Shown here: positions 40,285 to 48,797 of the stretch, piece by piece
Layout of the letters: each line of letters starts with the position of its first letter
How positions within the stretch are numbered: the stretch's first letter is position 1
Source: Melanopsichium pennsylvanicum
Taxonomy: Eukaryota > Basidiomycota > Ustilaginomycetes > Ustilaginales
Direction: 5' to 3'
DNA: 64,000 nt
NCBI GenBank assembly: GCA_900208305.1
Contig: OAPG01000003.1
Location: 310,001-374,000 of the forward strand
The notes under the pieces: model-generated
Databases searched by the model: none
The model's input: only the letters and a program-made list of their open reading frames with translations
What the model was told of the DNA's origin: nothing
Made by a program: the position numbers and the translations under genes

Positions 40285-41820
40285 ATGCAAAGCTGGCTCG
40301 TCTGGGCAAGCGCCCTGCTTGCAATCCACCTCGTTCGAGTGCAGTTCGCTCGATTCACACGATATAGACACATTCACCAACGCTATGGCTCTTGCTACTC
40401 GCTCTCCTCGACCCGCGCCAATCCGGGAAAGCCTCGCATGATCGACACGTATCGCGGAATTCGTGATGCCCAGCGAATTGTCCGGCTATCTGCTGCGATG
40501 GACATGCCGTTTGTGTTTACCAAATCGCTCGAGTTCGCCCTGTTCCGCACTTACGGCATTCCCTCCATCTCTTCGCTCCTCTTACACACTGGTCAATTGG
40601 GAAAAGCCGAAAATGCAGGTCGAAGATACGTCGATACCTCTGGTCTTATTCAAGCATTCATGACCTTCCCCGTGCCCAGACTGGATCTTCCCGATGGCGG
40701 AGAGAAACATGTTAACCAGGATCAAGATGGCGACGGATGGGAGCATTTTGGTGAAGACCCAAACGATCCACGCTCAAGCATCGCGCTGGCTAGAGTGAAT
40801 TTCTTGCACGGAAGATGGAAGAGTAAGATTAGCAATGACGATCTGTTGTACACACTTTCGACATTTGTCAAAGAACCGGCAAAGTGGATCGACCGTTACG
40901 AATGGCGTGAAACGAGCGCGCTCGAAAAGGAGGCTCTCTTTGCACTCTTCTATCATATTGGGAGATGTATGGACATCAAGAATATACCTGATACTCTGGA
41001 AGGCTTTTTGCAATGGAGCGAACACTACGAAAATCAGCATATGGTGTTTAACAAGTGCAACAAGGAGGTTGCCGATCACACAACCAACCTTCTCCTCTAC
41101 GCTCTACCGGGCTTGCTGCATGGATTCGCTAGAGATATTGTCGCAAGTCTGATGGATGACAGGTTGAGAGAAGCTATGGGATATGCCAAGGCACCGAGAT
41201 GGGTTGTGACTTTCAAAAACGTCCTGTTCGAGGTCAGAAGGGTAGTAATTCGCACATTGCTGCTTCCTCGCTCAAAGCCATTGAGCAACATACCAATTGG
41301 AGCGGACGAAAAGGACAATGTATTTAGCATCGAACACCTGCTATCTGACGGTATTCCCGCTGTCTGTCCTGCTTCGGGAGCCAGAGCGGTGGATGGAAAA
41401 GTCTGCCCTGTTGGCAATCACTCTTCCCAACCCATCACAAAGACGGCAGAAGGCGGTTTCAAGCCTGCACCTTGGCGCATGGAACTCTCGTGGTACGAAA
41501 ATGAACCGGTCTACGCGCGTCCGTACCCGAAACACTCGGCAGGCTGGTGGGCCGAAGAGTCCAAGATCAAGATCGGGTTGCTGAAACGAGAGGATAGAAA
41601 AGGCGCGGCTCGGTGGATGCCAGTCACACTGCCACCGTTGGAAAAAGTGAGAAATGAGAAAGCTGACGGAAAGGACGGTGTAGTGGAAGGATTCGGTGGG
41701 TTCAGATTGGAAGAGATGGGACCAAAGGGTCTAGAGCTGAAGGGAAGGAAAGAGGTTCTAGAGAATGCGGAAAAGTTGTACGGAGGCAAGATTGACGGTA
41801 AATGGGCGTTTGAGCCCTAG
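40285..41820 (+). CDS. MpaB-type oxygenase-like protein (DUF2236, ER-anchored)
   Basis: 511 aa from the ATG at 40285; the frame extends upstream only through a non-ATG codon. A hydrophobic N-terminal anchor (MQSWLVWASALLAIHLV, residues 1-17) is followed by the MpaB/rubber-oxygenase (DUF2236) fold: DTYRGIRDAQRIVRLSAAMDMPFVFTKS, LFRTYGIPSISSLLLHTGQL, and later EKEALFALFYHIGRCMDIKNIP and WSEHYENQHM. In the mycophenolic-acid pathway MpaB is an ER-bound oxygenase cleaving a prenyl side chain; the wider family is largely uncharacterised. The C-terminal 120 residues are basic and less conserved. Substrate unknown. Single-gene context with no biosynthetic neighbours. Confidence 0.75.
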   Translation: MQSWLVWASALLAIHLVRVQFARFTRYRHIHQRYGSCYSLSSTRANPGKPRMIDTYRGIRDAQRIVRLSAAMDMPFVFTKSLEFALFRTYGIPSISSLLLHTGQLGKAENAGRRYVDTSGLIQAFMTFPVPRLDLPDGGEKHVNQDQDGDGWEHFGEDPNDPRSSIALARVNFLHGRWKSKISNDDLLYTLSTFVKEPAKWIDRYEWRETSALEKEALFALFYHIGRCMDIKNIPDTLEGFLQWSEHYENQHMVFNKCNKEVADHTTNLLLYALPGLLHGFARDIVASLMDDRLREAMGYAKAPRWVVTFKNVLFEVRRVVIRTLLLPRSKPLSNIPIGADEKDNVFSIEHLLSDGIPAVCPASGARAVDGKVCPVGNHSSQPITKTAEGGFKPAPWRMELSWYENEPVYARPYPKHSAGWWAEESKIKIGLLKREDRKGAARWMPVTLPPLEKVRNEKADGKDGVVEGFGGFRLEEMGPKGLELKGRKEVLENAEKLYGGKIDGKWAFEP

Positions 41821-42137
41821 GCTGCCAAAGGCAAATCCTAGCCAAGCCTTTTGAGATACGTAGTAATCACACTTGCATCGCCTTGTACAAGAATGCCCCC
41901 TATTCATGCAGTCTGCACAGACGCCAATTCGGAAACGAAATGATCAATAATGAATGCTGTGCGGCGTACAAATACATATGATTGTGCTATTCTGAGAATG
42001 AGTCATGTCTGATGATTGAAAGATATCCTCCAATACAACAGGCGGCGTTTTTTTGAACCAGGAGCGCAGTCGCTGGCGGGGTATAGTGGCCTTCTCACTG
42101 CCTCGCTACCAAATTCTTTGGTTGAATTCCATCGTAC
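41821..42137. other. intergenic region between convergent genes
   Basis: 317 bp; only 3' flanks are expected and nothing is recognised. Confidence 0.4.
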
Positions 42138-42719
42138 CTACTTAGGTGCATCGCCCGCATCTCCTCGCACCGACTTCAATTGTGGAAAAGCCGAATCCAG
42201 CGCTGCATCTAGCCTACTCTTGTAGCTTTCTACAGCCCTATGCTGCCCAAAGCTGTATTGATTCTCACTTGCCAGTCTATTGACAAAGTTTCTCGTATGA
42301 ATGTCTGGATTCTTCCCTGAATCCAGCATCTCCAACACATCTTGCGGCACCATCATATGCGCTCTGTGCAATTCATCCTTGGTCGCATCCAGAGCTGCTA
42401 GAGCTTTGATACATTCGTTGACTTTGGCCGCAACGAGATGTTGGCTATCTTCCTGTACGTCTGCGGAGCAAACGGCTATTTGGTAGAGAAGATCGACAAC
42501 GGAGCGTGTGCGAGTTTCGAGATTCGCTCTCACTGCAGCTGTTGGGTCGTTCGACTCGGGATTCGACGAAAAATCAATGGGTATGGAAGGAGGAGGTTTT
42601 TCGAATGTTGTTTGAGAAGCTTTTGAGGTCGAGCCGTCCGTGCCAGGTAGAGGTTCCGGTGAGGGGGATGGGGAAGTTGGAGTGATCTGGCGTGTTCGGC
42701 GGCCGCCTACTGACGACAT
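42138..42719 (-). CDS. Mediator complex subunit 10 (Med10/Nut2)-like
   Basis: 193 aa from the ATG at 42719-42717 (MSSVGGRRTRQ). After a Ser/Pro-rich leader the C-terminal 130 residues fit Med10: TRSVVDLLYQIAVCSADVQ, KVNECIKALAALDATKDELH, VPQDVLEMLDSGKNPDIHTRNFVNRL (the family hallmark with GKNPD) and SENQYSFGQHRAVESYKSRLD. Med10 sits in the Mediator middle module and helps transmit activator signals to RNA polymerase II. An in-frame extension upstream to 42908 has no coding character. It shares a 365-bp divergent promoter with the ubiquitin hydrolase gene. Confidence 0.85.
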   Translation of the reverse strand: MSSVGGRRTRQITPTSPSPSPEPLPGTDGSTSKASQTTFEKPPPSIPIDFSSNPESNDPTAAVRANLETRTRSVVDLLYQIAVCSADVQEDSQHLVAAKVNECIKALAALDATKDELHRAHMMVPQDVLEMLDSGKNPDIHTRNFVNRLASENQYSFGQHRAVESYKSRLDAALDSAFPQLKSVRGDAGDAPK

Positions 42720-43084
42720 GATGGTGGTGGTGTAATATACGACTATGGGTTGGATGCTAGCGGTCTGATACGAGAAGCTTTTAGAGCAACAGATAATACA
42801 AAGAGGACTGAAGCTCGAATGTGTGTGCCGTTGTCGGTGAGAGAATAGGTTAGAGCAGGAGGACCAATCGGAGGTCGAGTAGAAGGCCGAGATCCGAAGT
42901 CTTTGCACGGCTTAACACGTTCGGATTTCATCACTTCCACCTTGCCTGAACCCGCACTGACCACCTCAAGCTGCTTCCCCTCATCTCGCACCAACTTCTT
43001 GAACCAGATCGTTCCTTCCTCGTTACGCTCATAGCCTTTACTTTCGGGATCGCCTCATCGAAATAATACGTAACTCAGACAACT
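42720..43084. other. divergent promoter of Med10-like and UCH genes
   Basis: 365 bp, two housekeeping genes head-to-head. No specific element is assigned. Confidence 0.4.
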
Positions 43085-43801
43085 ATGTCCGCCACGCAAA
43101 CAAAATGGGTCCCACTCGAATCAAATCCCGAACTCTTCACCACATGGTGTTCTTCGATGGGAATGAACACATCCCGCTTTGCCTTCCATGACATCTATGG
43201 AACGGATCCCGAGCTTCTCGCCATGGTGCCTCAACCGGTCTCTGCGGTACTCCTTCTTTTCCCACTTAACACTGCCATGGAGCAGATCCGTGCTTCAGAG
43301 AATGTCTCGTCCTCACCAGACGTTGATGGAATCCTTTGGTTCAAACAAACTATTGGCAACGCTTGCGGAACCATCGGCCTTTTGCACGCTCTAGCCAACT
43401 CTTCCGCAGCCACCGCCATCAAGCCCGATTCGCCTCTCGACAAATTATTCAAGAAAGCACGCTCCACATCGGACCCTCATGAGCGAGCCGAGATTCTGGT
43501 GAATTCAAAGGAGCTACAGAGTGTACACAAAGCAACAGCCCAGCAAGGGCAGAGCGAGGCTCCCCAAGATTTGGACAACGTCATTCTGCATTTCGTCTGC
43601 TTTGTCAGGAGCAAAGACGGTGAACTGATAGAGCTAGATGGCTCCGGAGGTAGGCAGGGGCCCCTAAGAAGAGGCAGGAAGGTTGAAAGCCAAGAAGACT
43701 TGCTCAAGGTCGCGACAGAGTACGTCAAGAAGGAGTATATGGAGAAGAATCCTAACGAGGTCAACTTTAATCTCATTGCTCTTGGCCCTTCGTATGATTG
43801 A
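43085..43801 (+). CDS. ubiquitin C-terminal hydrolase (UCH/Yuh1-UCHL3 family)
   Basis: 238 aa, no intron, the usual size for the family. WVPLESNPELFTTWCSSMGM starts the fold. KQTIGNACGTIGLLHAL (residues about 82-98) carries the oxyanion Gln and catalytic Cys, DNVILHFVCFV (about 163-173) the catalytic His, and ELIELDG (about 178-184) the Asp. The crossover loop is about 20-25 residues, as in UCHL3. Removes small adducts from the ubiquitin or Nedd8 C-terminus in the cytosol. All catalytic positions are present, so activity is expected. Confidence 0.95.
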   Translation: MSATQTKWVPLESNPELFTTWCSSMGMNTSRFAFHDIYGTDPELLAMVPQPVSAVLLLFPLNTAMEQIRASENVSSSPDVDGILWFKQTIGNACGTIGLLHALANSSAATAIKPDSPLDKLFKKARSTSDPHERAEILVNSKELQSVHKATAQQGQSEAPQDLDNVILHFVCFVRSKDGELIELDGSGGRQGPLRRGRKVESQEDLLKVATEYVKKEYMEKNPNEVNFNLIALGPSYD

Positions 43802-43891
43802 GTATTCGCACCAAGGAATTTAAACGATCACATATTTCCCTGCGAATCTAGTTATTGGTTCTACAGACGTCTTGGGGAGAGAGATGGCAAG

Positions 43892-45255
43892 TCAAAGATG
43901 ACCCTGATTTGCAGCCTTGACAGCGTGTGCAGCGGCAGCATTAAAGTCGTCGTGGAAGGCAAACTCCAATCCTGATGCTTGCAACTATATTTCGACGTTG
44001 TTAAGCGACGAAAGAGAATGTAAATGTTAGCAATCCGGAACTCGAATGCGGACATGTAAGGTTGTTCTTGAGAGGTTAGGTACTCACGACCTTGGCAGCG
44101 TCGTCCGACCCGGTTCCTTTCATCCTTACCACAATGGGTTTGGTGATCTTGTCATCTTTCACTGCATCGATAATGCCTTGAGACACGATGCTGTTTTATC
44201 CATAACGTGAGAAAAGAAAGATTCGTCAGCTTCTCTGTTCTACCTGCCTGACCATGCAAGGTGAAGAATACTAACTCTGTTCTGGTGATACCTCCAAAGG
44301 TATTGACAAAGATGGCTTTGACGGCAGGATCTCTATTAAGCGTCTCGATCGCCAACTTTGCATTCACCCTGTTTGCTCCTCCTCCACCGTCCAAGAAGTT
44401 GGCTGGTCTGCCTCCAGCCACGTTGAGTCCGTCCATTGTCGCCATTGCGTTTCCTGCACCGTAGCCAAAACAACCGACATTCCCCTCTGGCAGCTCCCCT
44501 TGACCTCCGTTCACTCTTGGCATTGAGGCATCAACGTCTGAGAGCTTGACGTAAAATAGACCTCCATCTTCTGCACGAGCCGTGTTTGCATTGCGTGGTC
44601 GAGATTCGAAATACGGCTTGAGGAGCGGCTGACGCCGGACTGCAAAGTCGTCGAATTCCAAATAGGGCGAGGTGATCTGGATTGTATTACCAGAGCAAGG
44701 GGTGAGGATGAACGAAAACCAGAGCCCCTCATGGTTGTCAAACACTTTCCAAAGTTGCTCGATTACTTCTTGAGCTTCCTTACCCAGACCATGAACAAGA
44801 TTTTTCAGCTGAAACTCGGGAAGGGAAGAGGTATTGGATCGAATTGCCGCATGTGTGATAGATGAAGGAGATTGCCGACGAAGTTTGAGCAGTCCAAGCC
44901 CACCTTTGCCAAAACTAGTTTTGTCCAACCCAGAAAGGGTGGAGATGGGGGCAGAGAGAATAGAGGGGCCATAGAATTTGCCTTGGCGACTGCTTCCGGA
45001 AGGCCAGGATGACTGCGGATCACGATCCGCTGAGATGAGGACTGCTACTCCACCGACAGCGGAAGAGGAGGAAGGTTCTATTCGTGTGGAGGATGGAAGA
45101 TTAGCTCCTGCTTTGGTGAGGAAGTTTGGAATGTCTTTTGATTCAAGATGGAAGTCTCGGTTGGCTGAAGGGAGTTGCGTCATAGGCGAACAATAGGCAT
45201 TGCGCATGGTCCAGCAAGGTCCAAGGAGTGTTCTCGTCGGCAGTCTGGACAACAT
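43892..45255 (-). CDS. divergent succinyl-CoA ligase beta-like subunit (three exons)
   Basis: Exons 45255-44276, 44190-44088 and 43984-43892 give 391 aa; introns of 85 and 103 nt keep frame and rebuild FGGITRTDIVSQGIIDAV. The C-terminal ligase domain is clear: GCFGYGAGNAMATMDGLNV, GGRPANFLDGGGGANR and AIFVNTFGGITR (residues about 265-330). The N-terminal half, which should be an ATP-grasp domain, is strongly altered: QITSP stands where EINPL is expected, the glycine-rich nucleotide loop is not recognisable, and there is a Ser-rich insertion. A presequence-like start (MLSRLPTRTLLG) suggests mitochondria. It probably partners the alpha-like protein encoded 831 bp away head-to-head. It may be a regulatory or altered-specificity paralogue; ordinary succinyl-CoA ligase activity is doubtful. 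Confidence 0.8.
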
Positions 45256-46086
45256 GGCTATGATCTTGATTTCAGGTAAAGGTCTCGTCGAAATGGTGAT
45301 GGATTTGGTGAGATAGGTTGATATGAAACCTGCAAAAGGGAGCTCGCGTTTTGGAGGCGGGGTGTCAGCCTTGCAATTCCGAAGACGACCACAATTGCCT
45401 CAAGGTTTCAGTGAATGTGGAGCGATTCTGATAGAATTAGGGTCGATGATCATGAGGAAGGATCTCTTCAAAAGTCTGACAGAGATGCGGCCATGACGGT
45501 CGGGTCCTTTGAAACTGTGGGGGTGTACCACATTTGGCGCATGCGTGATAGTAACCTTCGGTGTGCCCTGCAGCTTTCTTGCGAGTTCATGAAAACCCAT
45601 CGCTTGCAAGTTGGCCGAAGTAGGTCGCCGATAATGGTGAAATCGATTTCCCCGAACTCATAACACTTTCACCGACTCGGTGTACTGGGTCAAGCCAACA
45701 GTGCGCATCATCAACACTTTCTTGGCTGAAGGCTAAAGACCGCATCGCCCTACATACAAGCAAAATCTTTTTTTTTTCATTCCACTTGCTCGTCCGCTCC
45801 CCTCGTTGTCTTTTGCGGACGTTGTCGGCATTCATTTTCTCTAAGCTCACACCTTTCGACAAGAGTAGAAAAGGGTCAGACTTCGTTTGGAAACGTGTTA
45901 CAGATACATGCAACGCAGTGTTCGCCAAGCGCAATTTGGTCCCAACGCACATCTCGTTGCAACAACGGCCGACCGCATGTACGTCTCCTAAAAAAGCTAT
46001 CCTCGAACGATTTTCAAGTGAACATGATACCGATTCAGAATTCTGTCAGGGTGCTACCTCGGACCAGCGGCTCGATACGAGCCATC
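45256..46086. other. bidirectional promoter region of the ligase pair
   Basis: 831 bp between the two head-to-head start codons. A T-rich run occurs near 45768. The alpha-like frame is open back to 45895 without an early ATG, so part of this is 5' leader. Confidence 0.45.
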
Positions 46087-47115
46087 ATGGCTTCATCCTC
46101 GCTCAAGTCTCTCCCATCTTCATCGCGGCGCAGCCTTTCGACGTCTCTTGCACGCCACAGCTATTACGATACAATCCCCAACCTTGCTGCTGGGCCTCAC
46201 TCGAATATAATCGTCCAAGGCTTTACCGGCAAAGCATCCACAGTTCACACCCAGATTTCTCTTGACATGGGCACCAATGTCGTTGCTGGCGTCTCACCCG
46301 GCAAAGGAGGCTCAAAGCACCTTGGAGGCCGTCCAGTGTTCGACTCTGTTCAAGAGGTCTTAGACGCCGGTATTCGTGTTGACGCAACATCCGTGTTCGT
46401 ACCTCCAGCGCTCGCTGCGAACGCGATCATTGAAGCCATCAAAGCAGAGATCCCTCTCATCGTTTCTGTGGCTGAAGGTGTGCCGGTCAAGGATCAATTT
46501 AGAGTCATGGAGGTTCTGCATTCGCAAAGCAAGTCAAGACTGGTCGGTGCCAACAGTCCTGGATACTGCAATCCACGCGGATGTCGAATGGGTATCGCGC
46601 CTATGATCACTTGTGCTCCTGGTCCCGTTGGTATCGCCTCGCGCAGTGGAACGTTGAGCTACGAAGCTGCGTATGCGACCAAGCCTCTTGGGCAGAGCTA
46701 CATCTTGGGTCTCGGAGGTGACTTTTATCCGGGAACCCGTACCGTGGAAGCATTGGAGTTTCTGTTCAACGACAAAGACACTGACGCCATCGTGTTGGCT
46801 GGTGAAATAGGCGGTACGATGGAGGAGGAGGTGTACGAATTGCTCAACGATCCGAATTGCAAGTACAGAGTCAAGAGAGAAAGGGGGAGATTTGTCAAGC
46901 CCATAGTGGGCTTCATTGCAGGTCTGAATACGCCTCCGGGTCAGATGTTTGGTCATGCGGGAGCAATCTGGAGAGATGGGATGAGTGGAGCGGTGGAGAA
47001 GAAAAAGATGTGGGAGAGTGTCGGCATCCGAATGGCGGACGCTATTGCCGATGTCGGGAAGCTAGTCGAGGGAGAGATGCGAGAGTATGGCTTGCAAATC
47101 CAGAACACCTCCTAG
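46087..47115 (+). CDS. divergent succinyl-CoA ligase alpha-like subunit
   Basis: 342 aa from the ATG at 46087; an alternative ATG at 46024 adds 21 residues. The start MASSSLKSLPSSSRRSLSTSLARHSYYDT is a good mitochondrial presequence. The CoA-binding Rossmann part follows (IIVQGFTGKASTVHTQISLD, GVSPGKGGSKHLGGRPVFDSV), then IASRSGTLSYEAA, and the phosphohistidine loop is retained (GQMFGHAGAIW, His in HAGA). Differences from canonical subunits include GVSPGKGG for GTNPKKAG and an enlarged, basic insertion (CKYRVKRERGRFVKP). With the phosphohistidine kept but the partner's ATP-grasp domain degraded, the pair may use another acid or may work with a different beta subunit. Shares a promoter region with the beta-like gene. 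Confidence 0.85.
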   Translation: MASSSLKSLPSSSRRSLSTSLARHSYYDTIPNLAAGPHSNIIVQGFTGKASTVHTQISLDMGTNVVAGVSPGKGGSKHLGGRPVFDSVQEVLDAGIRVDATSVFVPPALAANAIIEAIKAEIPLIVSVAEGVPVKDQFRVMEVLHSQSKSRLVGANSPGYCNPRGCRMGIAPMITCAPGPVGIASRSGTLSYEAAYATKPLGQSYILGLGGDFYPGTRTVEALEFLFNDKDTDAIVLAGEIGGTMEEEVYELLNDPNCKYRVKRERGRFVKPIVGFIAGLNTPPGQMFGHAGAIWRDGMSGAVEKKKMWESVGIRMADAIADVGKLVEGEMREYGLQIQNTS

Positions 47116-47300
47116 TCTTGCTCCATGCGCCTTACGTCGAACAGTTTGGCTGTCAATCAGTCTCATAATCGAGCTCAAACCCGAATTCGTAATACTTCAT
47201 TTGATGCACGAACAAGCACAACGTTTGATCAGAATCGTCTGCTAATTACGTAGCCAGGAACGCCGACCGAAGGAAGCTATGATCTACAGAGCAAAGGGAA

Positions 47301-48797
47301 CTAATTGACGACACTGTTTGTTTTGGAGGCGGCCCTCGAGCTTGCTGTGCTGTTGTTCTTCGAGTTAGTCGAGGTTCGTGCGGTAGGGTTCCACTTTTCG
47401 AACTTGATAAATTCTCGGAAGTGGCAGAAAATAGCCATCGACGAAGTGACCGAGTACCAGATAGGCGTGCAAATGGCGAACAAGAAGATACCGCCCATAC
47501 GGGTGAAGTGCGAGCGATTCCTGGCCTGAATGCAAATGGTCAGACCCAAGCAGATTAGGTTGACAGCGAGCGCAAACATCGAGAGTGCGTAGCCACCAAA
47601 ATCCTCGAAGTATCGCGTCAGACCTTGAGTGGGGATGTTGTAGCAAATACCGGAGGCGAGCATGAAGACGAGCTGGGAGTTGATGTAAAAGTAAAATTCG
47701 CGGTAGAGGAGGAGCTGGAAGAGACCCACGCGCGAACGCCATCCGTTGTTATCTGAGTAGGCACCACGACGGATAGAAGGAAGAGCGTGACGGAAGGCAA
47801 CCTGGGTCCAGCCCTGTGCCCAACGCAAACGCTGCTTGACAAGTGCAGGGAGCGTTTCGGGAGCCAGTTCGTAGGAGAGAACCTTGAGGTCGTATTCAAT
47901 ACGAGCTCCAGAAATGATGGCACGCATGGAGGAGTCGATGTCTTCGGTCAGCATGTGCTTCTGCATACCAAGGGTTCGGAGAAGCGATGCGTTCCAGTGA
48001 CCGTTGGAGCCACCGAAGAAACCATATCCCTGAACCTCAGCACGACCAGAGTGCATAACGCCGTAGATCAAGTCAAACTCGGAAGCGATAAGGCGGGTCA
48101 TGAAGGTCTCGGAGTAATTGTAGATACAGCATCGCCCTTGAATGATATCCACACCACCCTGCATGAAGCGCTTGGCGACCCATCGAAGCGCATCAGGTTC
48201 AGGGTAATGATCTGTGTCGTATAGAGTGATGATTTCGCCCTTGGAATCAAGCGTCAAAAAGTGATTGATGTTGTCAGCCTTGGAGGTGGACTTGGGCACC
48301 TTGACGATTCGGACGTTGGACCGCTCTTTGGCGAGCTCGCGCAGCTCGGTCTCGATGGGTTCGATGGGGTAGGGAGTGTTGTAGCAAACGTTGATGGTTA
48401 TGCGATTTGCAGGGTAATTAAGCTCACGAAGGGCATACTTGACCTGACGCATGATAATTTCCTGTTCGTTAGGGAGATAAGCGACGAGTACGACATCGAT
48501 CAGGGGCCATTCCTGACCCTCTTCGAGCTTGAAGCCGTGAGCCTTGGCGTGGCGCCATGCCTTTCGTGCGTTGATGGAAGGTCGGATACTCTGCATAGCT
48601 TCCGTGGACACGGAGAGCGCAGTGAAAGTTTGCAGAGCGACGAGAGAGTACCAGAGTGCCCGGTGGAGTCCGGCTGGAATGAGCAGGTAGAAGAAGAAGG
48701 AGAGCATCGAATAGCAGACGAGCATAATCATTGGCGTCCAACCGTAATACCATGCTGAAAGCTGGGCCGTGAGCTTCGTGAGCGTTGACACTGCCAT
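47301..48797 (-). CDS. membrane GT2 glycosyltransferase (processive polysaccharide-synthase type)
   Basis: 498 aa from the ATG at 48797-48795 (MAVSTLTKLTAQL); an in-frame upstream region to 49112 appears to be leader. Two N-terminal TM helices (residues about 18-65) precede the GT-A domain: DVVLVAYLPNE, LYDTDHYPEPD (DxD, metal/UDP-sugar), TEDIDSS and QRLRW (the Q/RxxRW acceptor motif). At least four C-terminal TM helices follow, then an Asn/Ser/Thr-rich tail. This D,D,D,QxxRW set marks GT2 synthases of the cellulose/hyaluronan/chitin type. It lacks the myosin or cytochrome-b5 parts of chitin synthases. Substrate unknown. Diverges from the GH16-acyltransferase gene across 3.6 kb. Confidence 0.87.
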   Translation of the reverse strand: MAVSTLTKLTAQLSAWYYGWTPMIMLVCYSMLSFFFYLLIPAGLHRALWYSLVALQTFTALSVSTEAMQSIRPSINARKAWRHAKAHGFKLEEGQEWPLIDVVLVAYLPNEQEIIMRQVKYALRELNYPANRITINVCYNTPYPIEPIETELRELAKERSNVRIVKVPKSTSKADNINHFLTLDSKGEIITLYDTDHYPEPDALRWVAKRFMQGGVDIIQGRCCIYNYSETFMTRLIASEFDLIYGVMHSGRAEVQGYGFFGGSNGHWNASLLRTLGMQKHMLTEDIDSSMRAIISGARIEYDLKVLSYELAPETLPALVKQRLRWAQGWTQVAFRHALPSIRRGAYSDNNGWRSRVGLFQLLLYREFYFYINSQLVFMLASGICYNIPTQGLTRYFEDFGGYALSMFALAVNLICLGLTICIQARNRSHFTRMGGIFLFAICTPIWYSVTSSMAIFCHFREFIKFEKWNPTARTSTNSKNNSTASSRAASKTNSVVN

